Source: an uncultured Clostridia bacterium
GTDB taxonomy: Bacteria > Bacillota > Clostridia > Lachnospirales > CAG-274
Length of the DNA stretch: 64,000 nt
Assembly: GCA_944381435.1 (NCBI GenBank)
Contig: CALWLD010000003.1
Span: 62,001-126,000 of the forward strand
Reading direction: 5' to 3'
Below are positions 54,046 through 62,433 of this stretch, piece after piece. The position numbers were made by a program, and so were the translations under genes. Below the pieces are notes generated by a model. It ran no database searches. It was given only the letters and a program-made list of their open reading frames with translations, and was not told where the DNA came from. How positions within the stretch are numbered: position 1 is the stretch's first letter; the number at the start of each line of letters is the position of its first letter.

Positions 54046-54087
54046 AAAGCACCCTTAAGTTTATCTTTTAAACAATAAGGGTGCTTT
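54046..54087 (+). terminator. terminator of the rubrerythrin gene
   Basis: AAAGCACCCTTA pairs with TAAGGGTGCTTT, with an inner GTTTA/TAAAC stem, and T-run at the end of the arm. Confidence 0.88.
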
Positions 54088-54098
54088 TTATATACTAT

Positions 54099-54426
54099 TT
54101 TCTTGATTGTGGTTTCATATTGTTAGGTTTTCTATTATAAACTGTATTTTACTATGTAAATAATCTTGAACAAGTCTTAAAGCTTCACCAAAATGTTGAA
54201 AATGCACAACTTCTCTTTCCCTTAAAAATTTAATAGGTGTTATTACATCTAGGTCGTCTGTCATATTTAATATATATTCATATGTTGATTTTACTTTTTG
54301 CTCTACTGCTAAGATTTCATATGTTACCTGTTGATTGTAATCAACCTACTGAAAAAATGATATGCCTCCTGCATTTACAGAATATATGCCTAAGCCGTGG
54401 TCACCTTATGTCAATATAAGACTTAA
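54099..54426 (-). pseudogene. degenerate cotJC-like remnant, copy 1
   Basis: This segment closely matches 57397-57736 along its length but has substitutions, a deletion and stop codons. Read in minus-strand pieces it still shows KFLREREVVHFQHFGEALRLVQDYL, here split by changes, which is the C-terminal di-manganese helix of the spore coat protein CotJC (manganese catalase family). Like copy 2 it lacks the N-terminal half. No promoter or ribosome binding site is seen. The 229 bases to the next gene are AT-rich with nothing recognisable. Confidence 0.8.
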
Positions 54427-54655
54427 AAATTTTTTAAACTATGCTCTTTTATAAGCTTAAATTAAAAATATATATAAACTATATTATTAAAATACTTTAT
54501 TGATTATACTCTGTTTACATTATCAACTTATTAAAATTTATATCTATTGTAATGTGGATATTTATTTATCATAGATAATTAATAATAAAAGTAAATTTTA
54601 ATTAAAATATACTCTTAGATATGTTGTGAATATCTTTACCAATAAATTTTTATAT

Positions 54656-55498
54656 CTACTTCTTATCAACCCACGAAATAATATAATGAAAATCTTTTGG
54701 TGGAATAGTATTAATTTGCTTAAATATTTCAAATTTTCCATCTAACCCCATTTCCAATAAAGTCTGATGAAAATGTGCAATTGCAATACCAAGGTCTACT
54801 TGTTTAATCATTGCTTCTCCCTCTGAAATATTCTGTTTATATGTTATGTAAAAATGATATATATTTCCATCTTTTAATACTCTCCAAGGCTGTGAGTTAG
54901 TAGCAGACGGTGCTAATCTCAACATTTCAAGAGGAGTAGCATATTTTTCAGCAGTATCAATTGTTAGTGGGGTTTCAAAATTTTTGTTATAAAAAAGTTC
55001 AGTCCATTGTTTTCTAGAAGATGACTTCATAGTCTTTCTCATTAACTTTTCTTGGATTGTTGATTTACTAGAAGGATATCCTATTGGCGAAATAGCAATA
55101 AAAATATCTTTTTCATCAATATTCATTGCATTGGAAAAACTATCTCTGCTAAATGTAGCAGCTAACCATACTGTTCCAAGTCCCATATATGTTGCATATA
55201 AAATAAGGTTTTCAAATTCATAACCAGCAGCTAATAATCCTAACTCATTTTTAGGTATTGATACCCCTAAAAATGTTTTGGCACCTTTTATAACACCATA
55301 AGTACCAAGTTTTTCTCCTTTATCGCTAATTCCTCTTTCTGTAATATGAAAGTTAACTTTTGAACCAAATGGATTAGATAATGTTTTCATATAGCTTATA
55401 ATTTTTTCTTTATCATCTGGTAATAGAGCTTTGCTTTCAAATGTTCTAACACTATGTCGTTTTTCAATTGTTTCTTTAATAGGTATTGATAATTTCAT
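54656..55498 (-). CDS. nitroreductase family protein (TM1586 type)
   Basis: A 280-residue flavin-dependent oxidoreductase of the putative TM nitroreductase family, which is an internally duplicated FMN fold. RHSVRTF at residues 14-20 is the FMN phosphate-binding start, and LAPSATNSQPWRV is the second-half FMN motif. It probably reduces nitro or quinone compounds with NAD(P)H. AGGAG lies upstream of the ATG. It follows the oxidoreductase gene by 53 bases, in one operon controlled from the divergent Rrf2 side. Confidence 0.85.
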   Translation of the reverse strand: MKLSIPIKETIEKRHSVRTFESKALLPDDKEKIISYMKTLSNPFGSKVNFHITERGISDKGEKLGTYGVIKGAKTFLGVSIPKNELGLLAAGYEFENLILYATYMGLGTVWLAATFSRDSFSNAMNIDEKDIFIAISPIGYPSSKSTIQEKLMRKTMKSSSRKQWTELFYNKNFETPLTIDTAEKYATPLEMLRLAPSATNSQPWRVLKDGNIYHFYITYKQNISEGEAMIKQVDLGIAIAHFHQTLLEMGLDGKFEIFKQINTIPPKDFHYIISWVDKK

Positions 55499-55551
55499 TT
55501 TTTTCTCCTTTTATTGATAAAATAATTTTAAAAATAAGATTATAATTGTTT

Positions 55552-56553
55552 CTAAAAATATACAATTACCTTTCCGTTAGTATGCCCTTTATATACTAAC
55601 TCTAATGCAGATTCTATCTCAAATAAATTGAATTTTCTTGAATCAAGTTTTGGAACTATCTGCTTTTCTTCTATTATTCTTGTAATTTCTTTGAGTTGTT
55701 CTCCATCAGAGCGAACAAACATAAATCTATATTCTTTTCCTTGAAGAGCAGCTGCATTGTCAAGTTTTTTTCCAACTTGCTCAAATAATTTTCTTTTTAA
55801 AAATGGCAATTTAATTTTTTCTGCAAATTTACCATTTGGTAAATTTCTCAAGCTTAATAAAATTCCACCTTTTTTAAGAACTGAAAGTTCATGTTCAAAC
55901 TCTTTTTCTCCTAATGTATCAATTACATAATCAACATTAGATAAAATATCCCAGTAATCTTCTTTTCTATAATCTAAATACTGGTCTGCACCAGCAGATA
56001 TAATACTATCTCTTGCACGTTCGTTTCCAGTAACAATTACATTTAATCCAAATGCTTTTGCAATAGGCACAGCAATTTGTCCAAAGCTTCCCGAACCACC
56101 TGTAATTAAAATACTTTCATTAGGCTTTGCTTTTAATTCTTCCATAATACCTTGATAAGCAGTTAATCCTGCTAATGGAATTGCTGCAGCTATATCAAAT
56201 GGATAATCTTTTGGCATTTTTGCAACAGCCTGACTATCAACTGCAACATATTCAGCAAAAGCACCTATTTTTTTAATAGGAAGTCTAGTATAAACAAAAT
56301 CTCCCTTTTTAAAGTTAGTAACTTTATTTCCAACTTCTTCAACAATTCCAGAACATTCATTTCCCAAAGTTAATGGCATTGAATAATCTTGAATAAGTTT
56401 TACACTTCCAGTAATGTTTAAAATGTCTAGTGGATTTACAGCAGCAGCCTTCACCTTTATTAATATTTCTGTATCTGAGATTTTTGGAATAGGAATGTCG
56501 TTTATAACAACCTTTATTTCTTTAGAATATTTTGTAATTTGTGCTGTTTTCAT
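55552..56553 (-). CDS. zinc-independent MDR oxidoreductase (quinone oxidoreductase-like)
   Basis: A 333-residue medium-chain dehydrogenase/reductase. The GroES-like N-terminal domain has GNECSGIVEEVG. The NAD(P) motif is GGSGSFGQIAVPIAKAFG. The zinc-ligand cysteines are absent, so this is the quinone oxidoreductase or enoyl reductase branch, not a classical alcohol dehydrogenase. AAAGAGG precedes the ATG. It is first in the operon with the nitroreductase gene and is transcribed away from the Rrf2 regulator. Confidence 0.88.
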   Translation of the reverse strand: MKTAQITKYSKEIKVVINDIPIPKISDTEILIKVKAAAVNPLDILNITGSVKLIQDYSMPLTLGNECSGIVEEVGNKVTNFKKGDFVYTRLPIKKIGAFAEYVAVDSQAVAKMPKDYPFDIAAAIPLAGLTAYQGIMEELKAKPNESILITGGSGSFGQIAVPIAKAFGLNVIVTGNERARDSIISAGADQYLDYRKEDYWDILSNVDYVIDTLGEKEFEHELSVLKKGGILLSLRNLPNGKFAEKIKLPFLKRKLFEQVGKKLDNAAALQGKEYRFMFVRSDGEQLKEITRIIEEKQIVPKLDSRKFNLFEIESALELVYKGHTNGKVIVYF

Positions 56554-56673
56554 AAATATTTACCTCTTTCCTATTTACTTTTTTCTTATATAGGTGTATT
56601 TTAAAATATGAAATATATTCTAATACACAATTAAATGCTATAATATTAATGTAATTTTTAAAGTTACATCAAA

Positions 56674-56714
56674 ATTATACTATTAGATAGATGTAAAGTC
56701 AATAGTTACATCTA
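56674..56714. promoter_or_regulatory. promoter with palindromic operator between the oxidoreductase operon and the Rrf2 gene
   Basis: On the minus strand TTGACT (56697-56702), a 17-base spacer and TATAAT (56674-56679) drive the oxidoreductase operon. A perfect 9-bp inverted repeat, TAGATGTAA-N9-TTACATCTA (56688-56714), is centred on the -35. A further TTACATC half site lies at 56664-56670. Binding by the adjacent Rrf2 protein would block the promoter. Confidence 0.65.
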
Positions 56715-56758
56715 ACAAACAACAAAATATTTATATATTTAGAAAGGAACTATTATTT

Positions 56759-57199
56759 ATGCAATTAAGTATGAAATGTTCAATTGCCGTTCATTGCTTG
56801 ATATTTATATATGAGGCAAAAGGAATTGCACGAGTTACTAGCTCTTTATTATCAGAAAGCACAGGATGTAATCCAGTAATTATTCGTAATATTATAAGTG
56901 CCTTGAAAAAAGCTGGAATAATAACTGTTGCAAGAGGAACTGGAGGTGCAGAGTTATGTAAAGACCCATCTCAAATTACATTACTTATGATTTATGAAGC
57001 ATTAGAGCCTAATGGTCTTTCATCATTAATTGGAATACATTCTTGTTCTGAACGTGCTTGTCCAATAGCAAAGAGTATTCAATCTATCCTTACTCCACAA
57101 TATAATAAAATTGAAGATTCTATCAGAAAATGTATGGAAAATATTACTTTAGAGTCTATGATTATTGATTTTCAAAATATTGAAAAATATAGTTCATAA
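56759..57199 (+). CDS. Rrf2 family transcriptional regulator
   Basis: A 146-residue winged-helix regulator of the Rrf2 family. The N-terminal MQLSMKCSIAVHCL, the recognition region TGCNPVIIRNIISALKKAGI, and the wing GTGGAELCKDPSQITLLMI are typical. The cysteine-containing SCSERACPIAK could sense thiol-reactive or electrophilic compounds, as in YwnA/CymR-like members, but lacks a clear iron-sulfur set. It has a weak upstream site (GAAAGGA) and is divergent from the oxidoreductase operon, its likely target. Confidence 0.9.
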   Translation: MQLSMKCSIAVHCLIFIYEAKGIARVTSSLLSESTGCNPVIIRNIISALKKAGIITVARGTGGAELCKDPSQITLLMIYEALEPNGLSSLIGIHSCSERACPIAKSIQSILTPQYNKIEDSIRKCMENITLESMIIDFQNIEKYSS

Positions 57200-57212
57200 G
57201 TAAAATTTTATA

Positions 57213-57248
57213 AAAAACCGAAGGTTATAACTTTTACCTTCGGTTTTT
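57213..57248 (+). terminator. terminator of the Rrf2 gene
   Basis: AAAAACCGAAGGT pairs with ACCTTCGGTTTTT around a ten-base loop. It is the only strong terminator here with a CCGAAGG core, unlike the TAGA/TCTA family used elsewhere, consistent with an acquired module. Confidence 0.9.
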
Positions 57249-57391
57249 GTAAGTTAAAAATTTTATTCTTATATAGTTATTAAACAATCTTTTCATAATT
57301 AAATAATCTATATGTTGGTATATATTTAATAATACCATATTTGTTTTATATTACTTATATATTATATATAAATAATGTTACTATAGTTGAA

Positions 57392-57736
57392 TTACATTCT
57401 TGGCTGTGGTTTCATATTGTTAGGCTTTTCAATTATAAATTGTCTTTTACTATCTAAATAATCTTGAACAAGTCTTAAAGCTTCACCAAAGCGTTGAAAA
57501 TGCACAACTTCTCTTTCCCTTAAAAATTTAATAGGTGTTATTACATCTGGGGCGTCTGTCATATTTAATATATATTCATATGTTGCTTTTGCTTTTTGCT
57601 CTGCCGCTAAGTTTTCGTATAAATCGGCAACAGGGTTACCTGTAGATTGAAGTCCATCTGCAGAAAATGGTACACCACCAGCATTTGCAGAATAGATTCC
57701 TAAGCCGTGGTCGGCTTCTGTCAATATAAGACTTAA
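57392..57736 (-). pseudogene. truncated cotJC-like gene, copy 2
   Basis: An open 110-residue frame (57724-57392, TTG start, no ribosome binding site) encodes only the C-terminal half of a CotJC-like manganese catalase family protein: DLYENLAAEQKAKATYEYIL and KFLREREVVHFQRFGEALRLVQDYL. Intact CotJC is about 190 residues, so the N-terminal half, with its share of the metal ligands, is missing. It is a near copy of the remnant at 54099-54426, and both lose similarity at the same upstream point, so the fragment was duplicated after truncation. Confidence 0.75.
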
Positions 57737-57845
57737 TATAAATATATTATTTTTATTAAACTATTTATTTTTATATATACCTCACTCTTACATTTTATAA
57801 TTAAATACTAATTTTAAAATTTTATATGAAAATAGTTATTTAAAT

Positions 57846-58862
57846 TTAGTATTTATTATTAATTGGCTTTATATTAAGCTTAAAAATAAAATATATCAAA
57901 CTTAATAAAAATATATTTATAATAATTAAAGATATAATTGTATATAAGTTTTTATCTATATTTATAAATATTAATGATTTATCTATCTGAATATAATTTT
58001 TAAAATTGATATAAAATCTTGTAAATAAATTTTTATAAAAATCAAAATCTGACCATTTATTTGGAATAAAGTTTATAGGTATTTTTAAATTTATATTTAA
58101 TACAAGATAAAATAATATAATCATAATTATTGCTAAAATTTGATAAATAGTATTTTTTATATTAAATTTATTTTTAAAATTAAGAACTTTAAAAAATATT
58201 ACAGTAGTTAATATTAGCATTAAAATTTTAGGTAATTGTAATAAGAAATATAAAGTATTAACTTTGCTATTAATATTATTTATATATATATTCTCACTAT
58301 TATTAAGTCTAATAAAGCTACTCATATTCATAACAATATTATTTGATTTATCAAAAAATACTTTTATATTATTAAACTTATCTTCTTTATCATTTCTTAC
58401 TATTATAGTTGATATTTCATCTTTAAATACACCACAAACAATATACTCTATATCGTTTATAAAAATTTTATTACCTATTACATTATTATTTTTGAAAAGA
58501 CTATAAGCTAAAGAATTGCTAATATAAGCTCCATTTTCTTCAAAATATGATTTATAAAGTATATCTTCTTTAGGGAATATTTTTTGGGGGTTTCCAAAAA
58601 TTTTTAATAATTTAGCTTCTTTAGACCTATTATAATCTTTTTCTAAAACATCTACAAAACCATCTGCACTTAATCCTATAATATCTGTTACGTTTTCATT
58701 TTGCTCTAAATAACTTTTAAGCAATTGTTCATTAGGATTATCATCTAAAAAAGATATATCTAAAATATTATCAAATTGTTTAATTTTTTCAAATTTATAA
58801 TTAGCAAAAAAATAAAAGAAAAGAATTGTTATAACTAAAGGATAATAAATTAATTTTTTCAT
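57846..58862 (-). CDS. membrane protein with MacB core-like extracellular region
   Basis: A 338-residue protein. One transmembrane segment at the N-terminus (about 5-22), an extracellular region to about residue 205, and about three hydrophobic segments after it. The extracellular part carries ISNSLAYSLFKNNNVIGNKIFINDIEY and IVCGVFKD, the pattern of the MacB periplasmic core domain found in FtsX/MacB-type ABC permeases. The FtsX permease domain itself is not clear, so this may be a divergent permease. The start overlaps the HlyD-like gene by four bases, so they are coupled. No ATPase gene is visible. Confidence 0.65.
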   Translation of the reverse strand: MKKLIYYPLVITILFFYFFANYKFEKIKQFDNILDISFLDDNPNEQLLKSYLEQNENVTDIIGLSADGFVDVLEKDYNRSKEAKLLKIFGNPQKIFPKEDILYKSYFEENGAYISNSLAYSLFKNNNVIGNKIFINDIEYIVCGVFKDEISTIIVRNDKEDKFNNIKVFFDKSNNIVMNMSSFIRLNNSENIYINNINSKVNTLYFLLQLPKILMLILTTVIFFKVLNFKNKFNIKNTIYQILAIIMIILFYLVLNINLKIPINFIPNKWSDFDFYKNLFTRFYINFKNYIQIDKSLIFINIDKNLYTIISLIIINIFLLSLIYFIFKLNIKPINNKY

Positions 58863-60691
58863 TTTTCACCTATACGAACATTATCATTTTCATTAATTTC
58901 TTTATTACTATAAATTATTATTTTATCATTTGGTTCAAAAGCACCTTCAATAGCTACTGTTCTATCTCCCTCCTCCAACTTATTTATATCAACTTTTGTA
59001 GCTAAAATTTGTTTTCCAATCATAGTATCTTTTTCTCTAGCTACTAAAACATATTCAGAGTTATTTCCTTTTCTTATAGCATCTTTATTAATAACCGTTT
59101 CATATTGTTTGCTTTCTTTTATAATCTCCATCTTTCCTTCAGAATTAGGCTTTGCATTTTCTAATAAAAATGATATAACTTTACCAGTTTTTCCATCTTC
59201 TCCAACATAATCTAATATTTTATATACAGGTACATCTTTTAGAGTTTCAGTATATAATTCAATTTTAGCTAAATCATCTTTTTCTATATTTTTAGCCTCA
59301 TCTTCAGATAGAAATACTTCAAAAATATAATTAGTATTAATAGGGACTAAAGAAATAACATTTTCAGCTTGTAAATTTTCACCTTCTTTAGCATTTATAC
59401 CTGCTATAATACCCTCATCAGATGCAAGTATACAATAATCATTTTTTATAAGATTTTTTAACTCATTTATATAGTCCTTTTTAGCATTTATATCTAATTT
59501 TAATATTTCTTTATCAATATTTTGTTTTTTAGCATCATTATTAGCTTTAACTTTGTTTTCATTTTCTAAAATTTTGCTATCTTCAATATTTTCATTAGCG
59601 TCTTGAATTTTTATATCATAATCTTGGCCAGATATTTCTTTATTATAGTTAGCATCTTTTAATAAATCTTGTTTATCAATTATGTTTTGTTCTGCTTGTT
59701 TAACAGCATTTTCTGCTTGTTTAATTTTTTCTTCTTCTGCTGATAGCTCTTTTTTGTTTAAATCTTCATTAGATGTGTTTTTAATTTCTTCTAAATCTTC
59801 ATTAGCTTTTTTAATTTGTTCATTAATGTCATTTAAAATTCTTTCATAATCTTTTTTGACAAATTCATATTCTAATTTAGCATTTTTTACAACTTTTTCA
59901 TTTTGTGGTAAATATTGTCCAGTTATCGTATCAAACAAAGAGCTTTCAGCATCTTTAATAGCTTCTTCTGCTTTTTGTAATGCTTTACTTTTTTCATAAG
60001 TTTTATCATCTAAATCTTTTTTTAATTTTTCAATAGCTTCTTCTGCCTCTTTTATTTTATCTTGTTTTAGCTTTTCATTATTTTTTAACAATTCTTTTTT
60101 AGCATCTTCATAGTCTTTTTTAGCATTAAAAAGCTCTAATTGTTTTTCTTTTAAGTCATTTTCTGCTTGGGCTATATCATCTTTTGCACTATTTATTTTA
60201 TCTTCTTCTTTTTGTAATGCAATATCTTTATCTCTTTCTAATTTTTCTAATTGTTTTTTAGCTTCTTCTACTGATTTATCATTAGTATAATTAGTAGTAT
60301 CTAATTCCATTTTAGCAAGCTGAAGTTCTAATTTTTTTAATTCTATTTCTAAAGTTTTTAAATACTCATCTATACTAGCTTTGTCAAATTTTATTAAAGG
60401 ATTTCCATATTTTACTTCTTCACTAATACCATAATATATTTTATCAACTAAAAATTCTCCTTTAAAATTTATGTTAATTTTATCTTCTGCTTTTACTACA
60501 CCATTTCCAGTTATTTTTTTAGAAATAGTACCACCGTTTATATTTTCAACATAAACAATAGGTGTTATTATTGAAGAAAAAGCTTTTGATATAATTGTAA
60601 GAATAATCATAATGATTACAAAATTTATTAATAGTTTTTTAGCTAATTTTTGCTTTTTCTCTTCATTATGTATATTTTCATTTTGTTCCAT
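58859..60691 (-). CDS. HlyD-type membrane fusion / periplasmic adaptor protein with long coiled coil
   Basis: A 610-residue bitopic protein. A transmembrane segment lies at about 22-44. A lipoyl-like half (GVVKAEDKININFKGEFLVDKI) is followed by a very long Lys/Glu-rich coiled coil (about 105-410), the second lipoyl half (CILASDEGIIAGINAKEGENL) and a beta-barrel with a C-terminal membrane-proximal domain. This is the layout of HlyD/EmrA or MacA-like adaptors that bridge exporters in Gram-positive bacteria. AGAAAGGA precedes the ATG. It is 19 bases from the permease gene upstream and overlaps the MacB-like gene downstream. Confidence 0.85.
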   Translation of the reverse strand: MEQNENIHNEEKKQKLAKKLLINFVIIMIILTIISKAFSSIITPIVYVENINGGTISKKITGNGVVKAEDKININFKGEFLVDKIYYGISEEVKYGNPLIKFDKASIDEYLKTLEIELKKLELQLAKMELDTTNYTNDKSVEEAKKQLEKLERDKDIALQKEEDKINSAKDDIAQAENDLKEKQLELFNAKKDYEDAKKELLKNNEKLKQDKIKEAEEAIEKLKKDLDDKTYEKSKALQKAEEAIKDAESSLFDTITGQYLPQNEKVVKNAKLEYEFVKKDYERILNDINEQIKKANEDLEEIKNTSNEDLNKKELSAEEEKIKQAENAVKQAEQNIIDKQDLLKDANYNKEISGQDYDIKIQDANENIEDSKILENENKVKANNDAKKQNIDKEILKLDINAKKDYINELKNLIKNDYCILASDEGIIAGINAKEGENLQAENVISLVPINTNYIFEVFLSEDEAKNIEKDDLAKIELYTETLKDVPVYKILDYVGEDGKTGKVISFLLENAKPNSEGKMEIIKESKQYETVINKDAIRKGNNSEYVLVAREKDTMIGKQILATKVDINKLEEGDRTVAIEGAFEPNDKIIIYSNKEINENDNVRIGEK

Positions 60692-60710
60692 AACTATATC
60701 CTTTCTAAAT

Positions 60711-61550
60711 TTATTCTTTCATACCAGAAGCTCTAATGCCATCTTCTAAATAGCTTTGCCCATATAAAAAGACTAAAAGAGATGGTAAAAGCATTATAAA
60801 GGCAGAAACAGTGGCTATACCTATATTTTCATAAGATATTTTTGATATATATAAAGATAATGGAAAAAGTGAAACATCTTTTAAAAACGCTAAAGGTTGT
60901 TCAATTAAATTCCAATATTCTAAAAAGTTTAAAATTAGTATAGAAATAATACCCGAACGTCCCATAGGTATAGCAATATTAATAAATATTTGAAAATTAT
61001 TAGCACCATCTATTTGGCTTGCCTCTATCATTTCTTTAGGAATATCTTTAAAAAACTGATATAATATAAAAACAGGAAATGTAGAAAAAATAGCTGGTAA
61101 AATTATACTAAATCTAGTATTTAATAAATGTAACTTATCTAATATTAAATAGTTAGATACCATCGACACTTGAAAAGGCATAACCATTAACAGCATATAT
61201 ATAAAAAATATCAAGTTTTTTAGTTTTCCAGTTAAATTAGCAAGTCCCCAAGCCATAGGCACTGCTATTATAATTTGGCCAAGCAATATGGGTATTACTA
61301 ATTTAACTGAATTCCAAAACATAACAAAAAACTCTGGACTATCAAACAAAAGTTCAACTAAAGGCTTTAAGCTTATATATTTTGGAAATAAGCTCCAAGT
61401 AGCATATCCATTATTATTTAACAAAACTGGTCCAAAATTTGCTTTAACTTCGTCAGCTGGCATAAATGTACTTGATAAAATCATAATAAAAGGTATCCAA
61501 ACGAATAAAGATAAAATTATAATAATTAAATTACCTATTTTATTTTTCAT
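60711..61550 (-). CDS. carbohydrate-type ABC transporter permease (MalG family)
   Basis: A 279-residue permease with six hydrophobic segments. The coupling motif EASQIDGANNFQIFINIAIP matches the MalG/UgpE EAA loop (EAAxxDGA). I chose the ATG at 61550 after AGGTG; it starts one base after the preceding permease stop. Its partner is the MalF-like permease upstream. No ATP-binding subunit is encoded in the window, as is common for systems that share an MsmK-type ATPase. Confidence 0.88.
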   Translation of the reverse strand: MKNKIGNLIIIILSLFVWIPFIMILSSTFMPADEVKANFGPVLLNNNGYATWSLFPKYISLKPLVELLFDSPEFFVMFWNSVKLVIPILLGQIIIAVPMAWGLANLTGKLKNLIFFIYMLLMVMPFQVSMVSNYLILDKLHLLNTRFSIILPAIFSTFPVFILYQFFKDIPKEMIEASQIDGANNFQIFINIAIPMGRSGIISILILNFLEYWNLIEQPLAFLKDVSLFPLSLYISKISYENIGIATVSAFIMLLPSLLVFLYGQSYLEDGIRASGMKE

Positions 61551-61551
61551 T

Positions 61552-62433
61552 TTATTCACCTATCCTTTTTTGAAACATTAATATTAAAATGAATATTACA
61601 ATACTTAAAACAGTTGCACCAGCTGAAAGCTTATCTATATCTAAAGAGTTAAACCAATTATTAAAGGTATGTTGTAACATATACATACTATTATGTGGAT
61701 ATTCTCCAGCAACAAGATAAGCCTCTCTAAATACTTTAAAAGAATTTAAAAGAGATAAAACAGAAACAGTAAAAATAGTAGGTATTAAATTGGGTAAAGT
61801 AATAAACATAAAAAGTTGTATTTTGTCAGCTCCATCTACGCTTCCAGCTTCATATAAACTTTTAGAAATATTGCTAAGTCCAGCAAGCCATAATATAATG
61901 TTGTAACCTAGATTACGCCAAATATATGTAAAAACTAAAATCCAAAAGGCAAAATCACTATTTAGCCAATCTATACTATTTATTCCAAATTTATTTAAAA
62001 TACCATTTATAACGCCTTTTTCATTAAACATTACTGACCATAATAAAACAACCGATGCAACAGGTATAGCCATAGGTATTAAAAATGTTGTTTTAAAAAA
62101 CTCTTGTTTTAAAGTTATATTATTTAATAAAATAGCTACAAATAAAGATAAACCTATCAATAAAGGTATACAAATAAATATAAACTTAAAAGTATTAAAA
62201 CTAGCTAATCTAAAAGCTTCATTGTTAAAAATATTAATATAATTTTTTAAAGCTACAAATTCACCACTAACTCCATTAAAAAATGATTTAAAAATCACAT
62301 CTAAAAATGGTATAAATATAAATATTGATGTCCCTAAAAGACTAGGTAATATATATATCAAATAAGGATTTAGTTTTTTATTCTGCAAGATATGTATTGG
62401 CTTTTTGTAAGATTGCTTTTGTTGTTTGTTCAA
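61552..62433 (-). CDS. carbohydrate-type ABC transporter permease (MalF/UgpA family)
   Basis: A permease of about 293 residues with six hydrophobic segments and the EAA-type loop LYEAGSVDGADKIQLFMFITLP. The start is uncertain: a TTG at 62433 lies nine bases after AAAGGTG, while an in-frame GTG at 62445 overlaps that site. Either way it overlaps the 3' end of the binding-protein gene by about 60 bases in another frame, which is a long overlap for this kind of operon. It pairs with the MalG-like permease. Confidence 0.85.
   Translation of the reverse strand: MNKQQKQSYKKPIHILQNKKLNPYLIYILPSLLGTSIFIFIPFLDVIFKSFFNGVSGEFVALKNYINIFNNEAFRLASFNTFKFIFICIPLLIGLSLFVAILLNNITLKQEFFKTTFLIPMAIPVASVVLLWSVMFNEKGVINGILNKFGINSIDWLNSDFAFWILVFTYIWRNLGYNIILWLAGLSNISKSLYEAGSVDGADKIQLFMFITLPNLIPTIFTVSVLSLLNSFKVFREAYLVAGEYPHNSMYMLQHTFNNWFNSLDIDKLSAGATVLSIVIFILILMFQKRIGE

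Noticed and set aside
54237-54419. 60-residue plus-strand frame
   Set aside because: It is antisense to the degenerate cotJC remnant and appears only because of that decay.
55552-56553. Classical zinc alcohol dehydrogenase
   Set aside because: The catalytic and structural zinc cysteines are missing; the protein fits the quinone oxidoreductase branch better.
4581-57248. Recurring similar hairpins as a CRISPR array or mobile repeat
   Set aside because: They are singly placed after genes, have different outer stems and T-runs, and are not clustered with spacers, so they are terminators.
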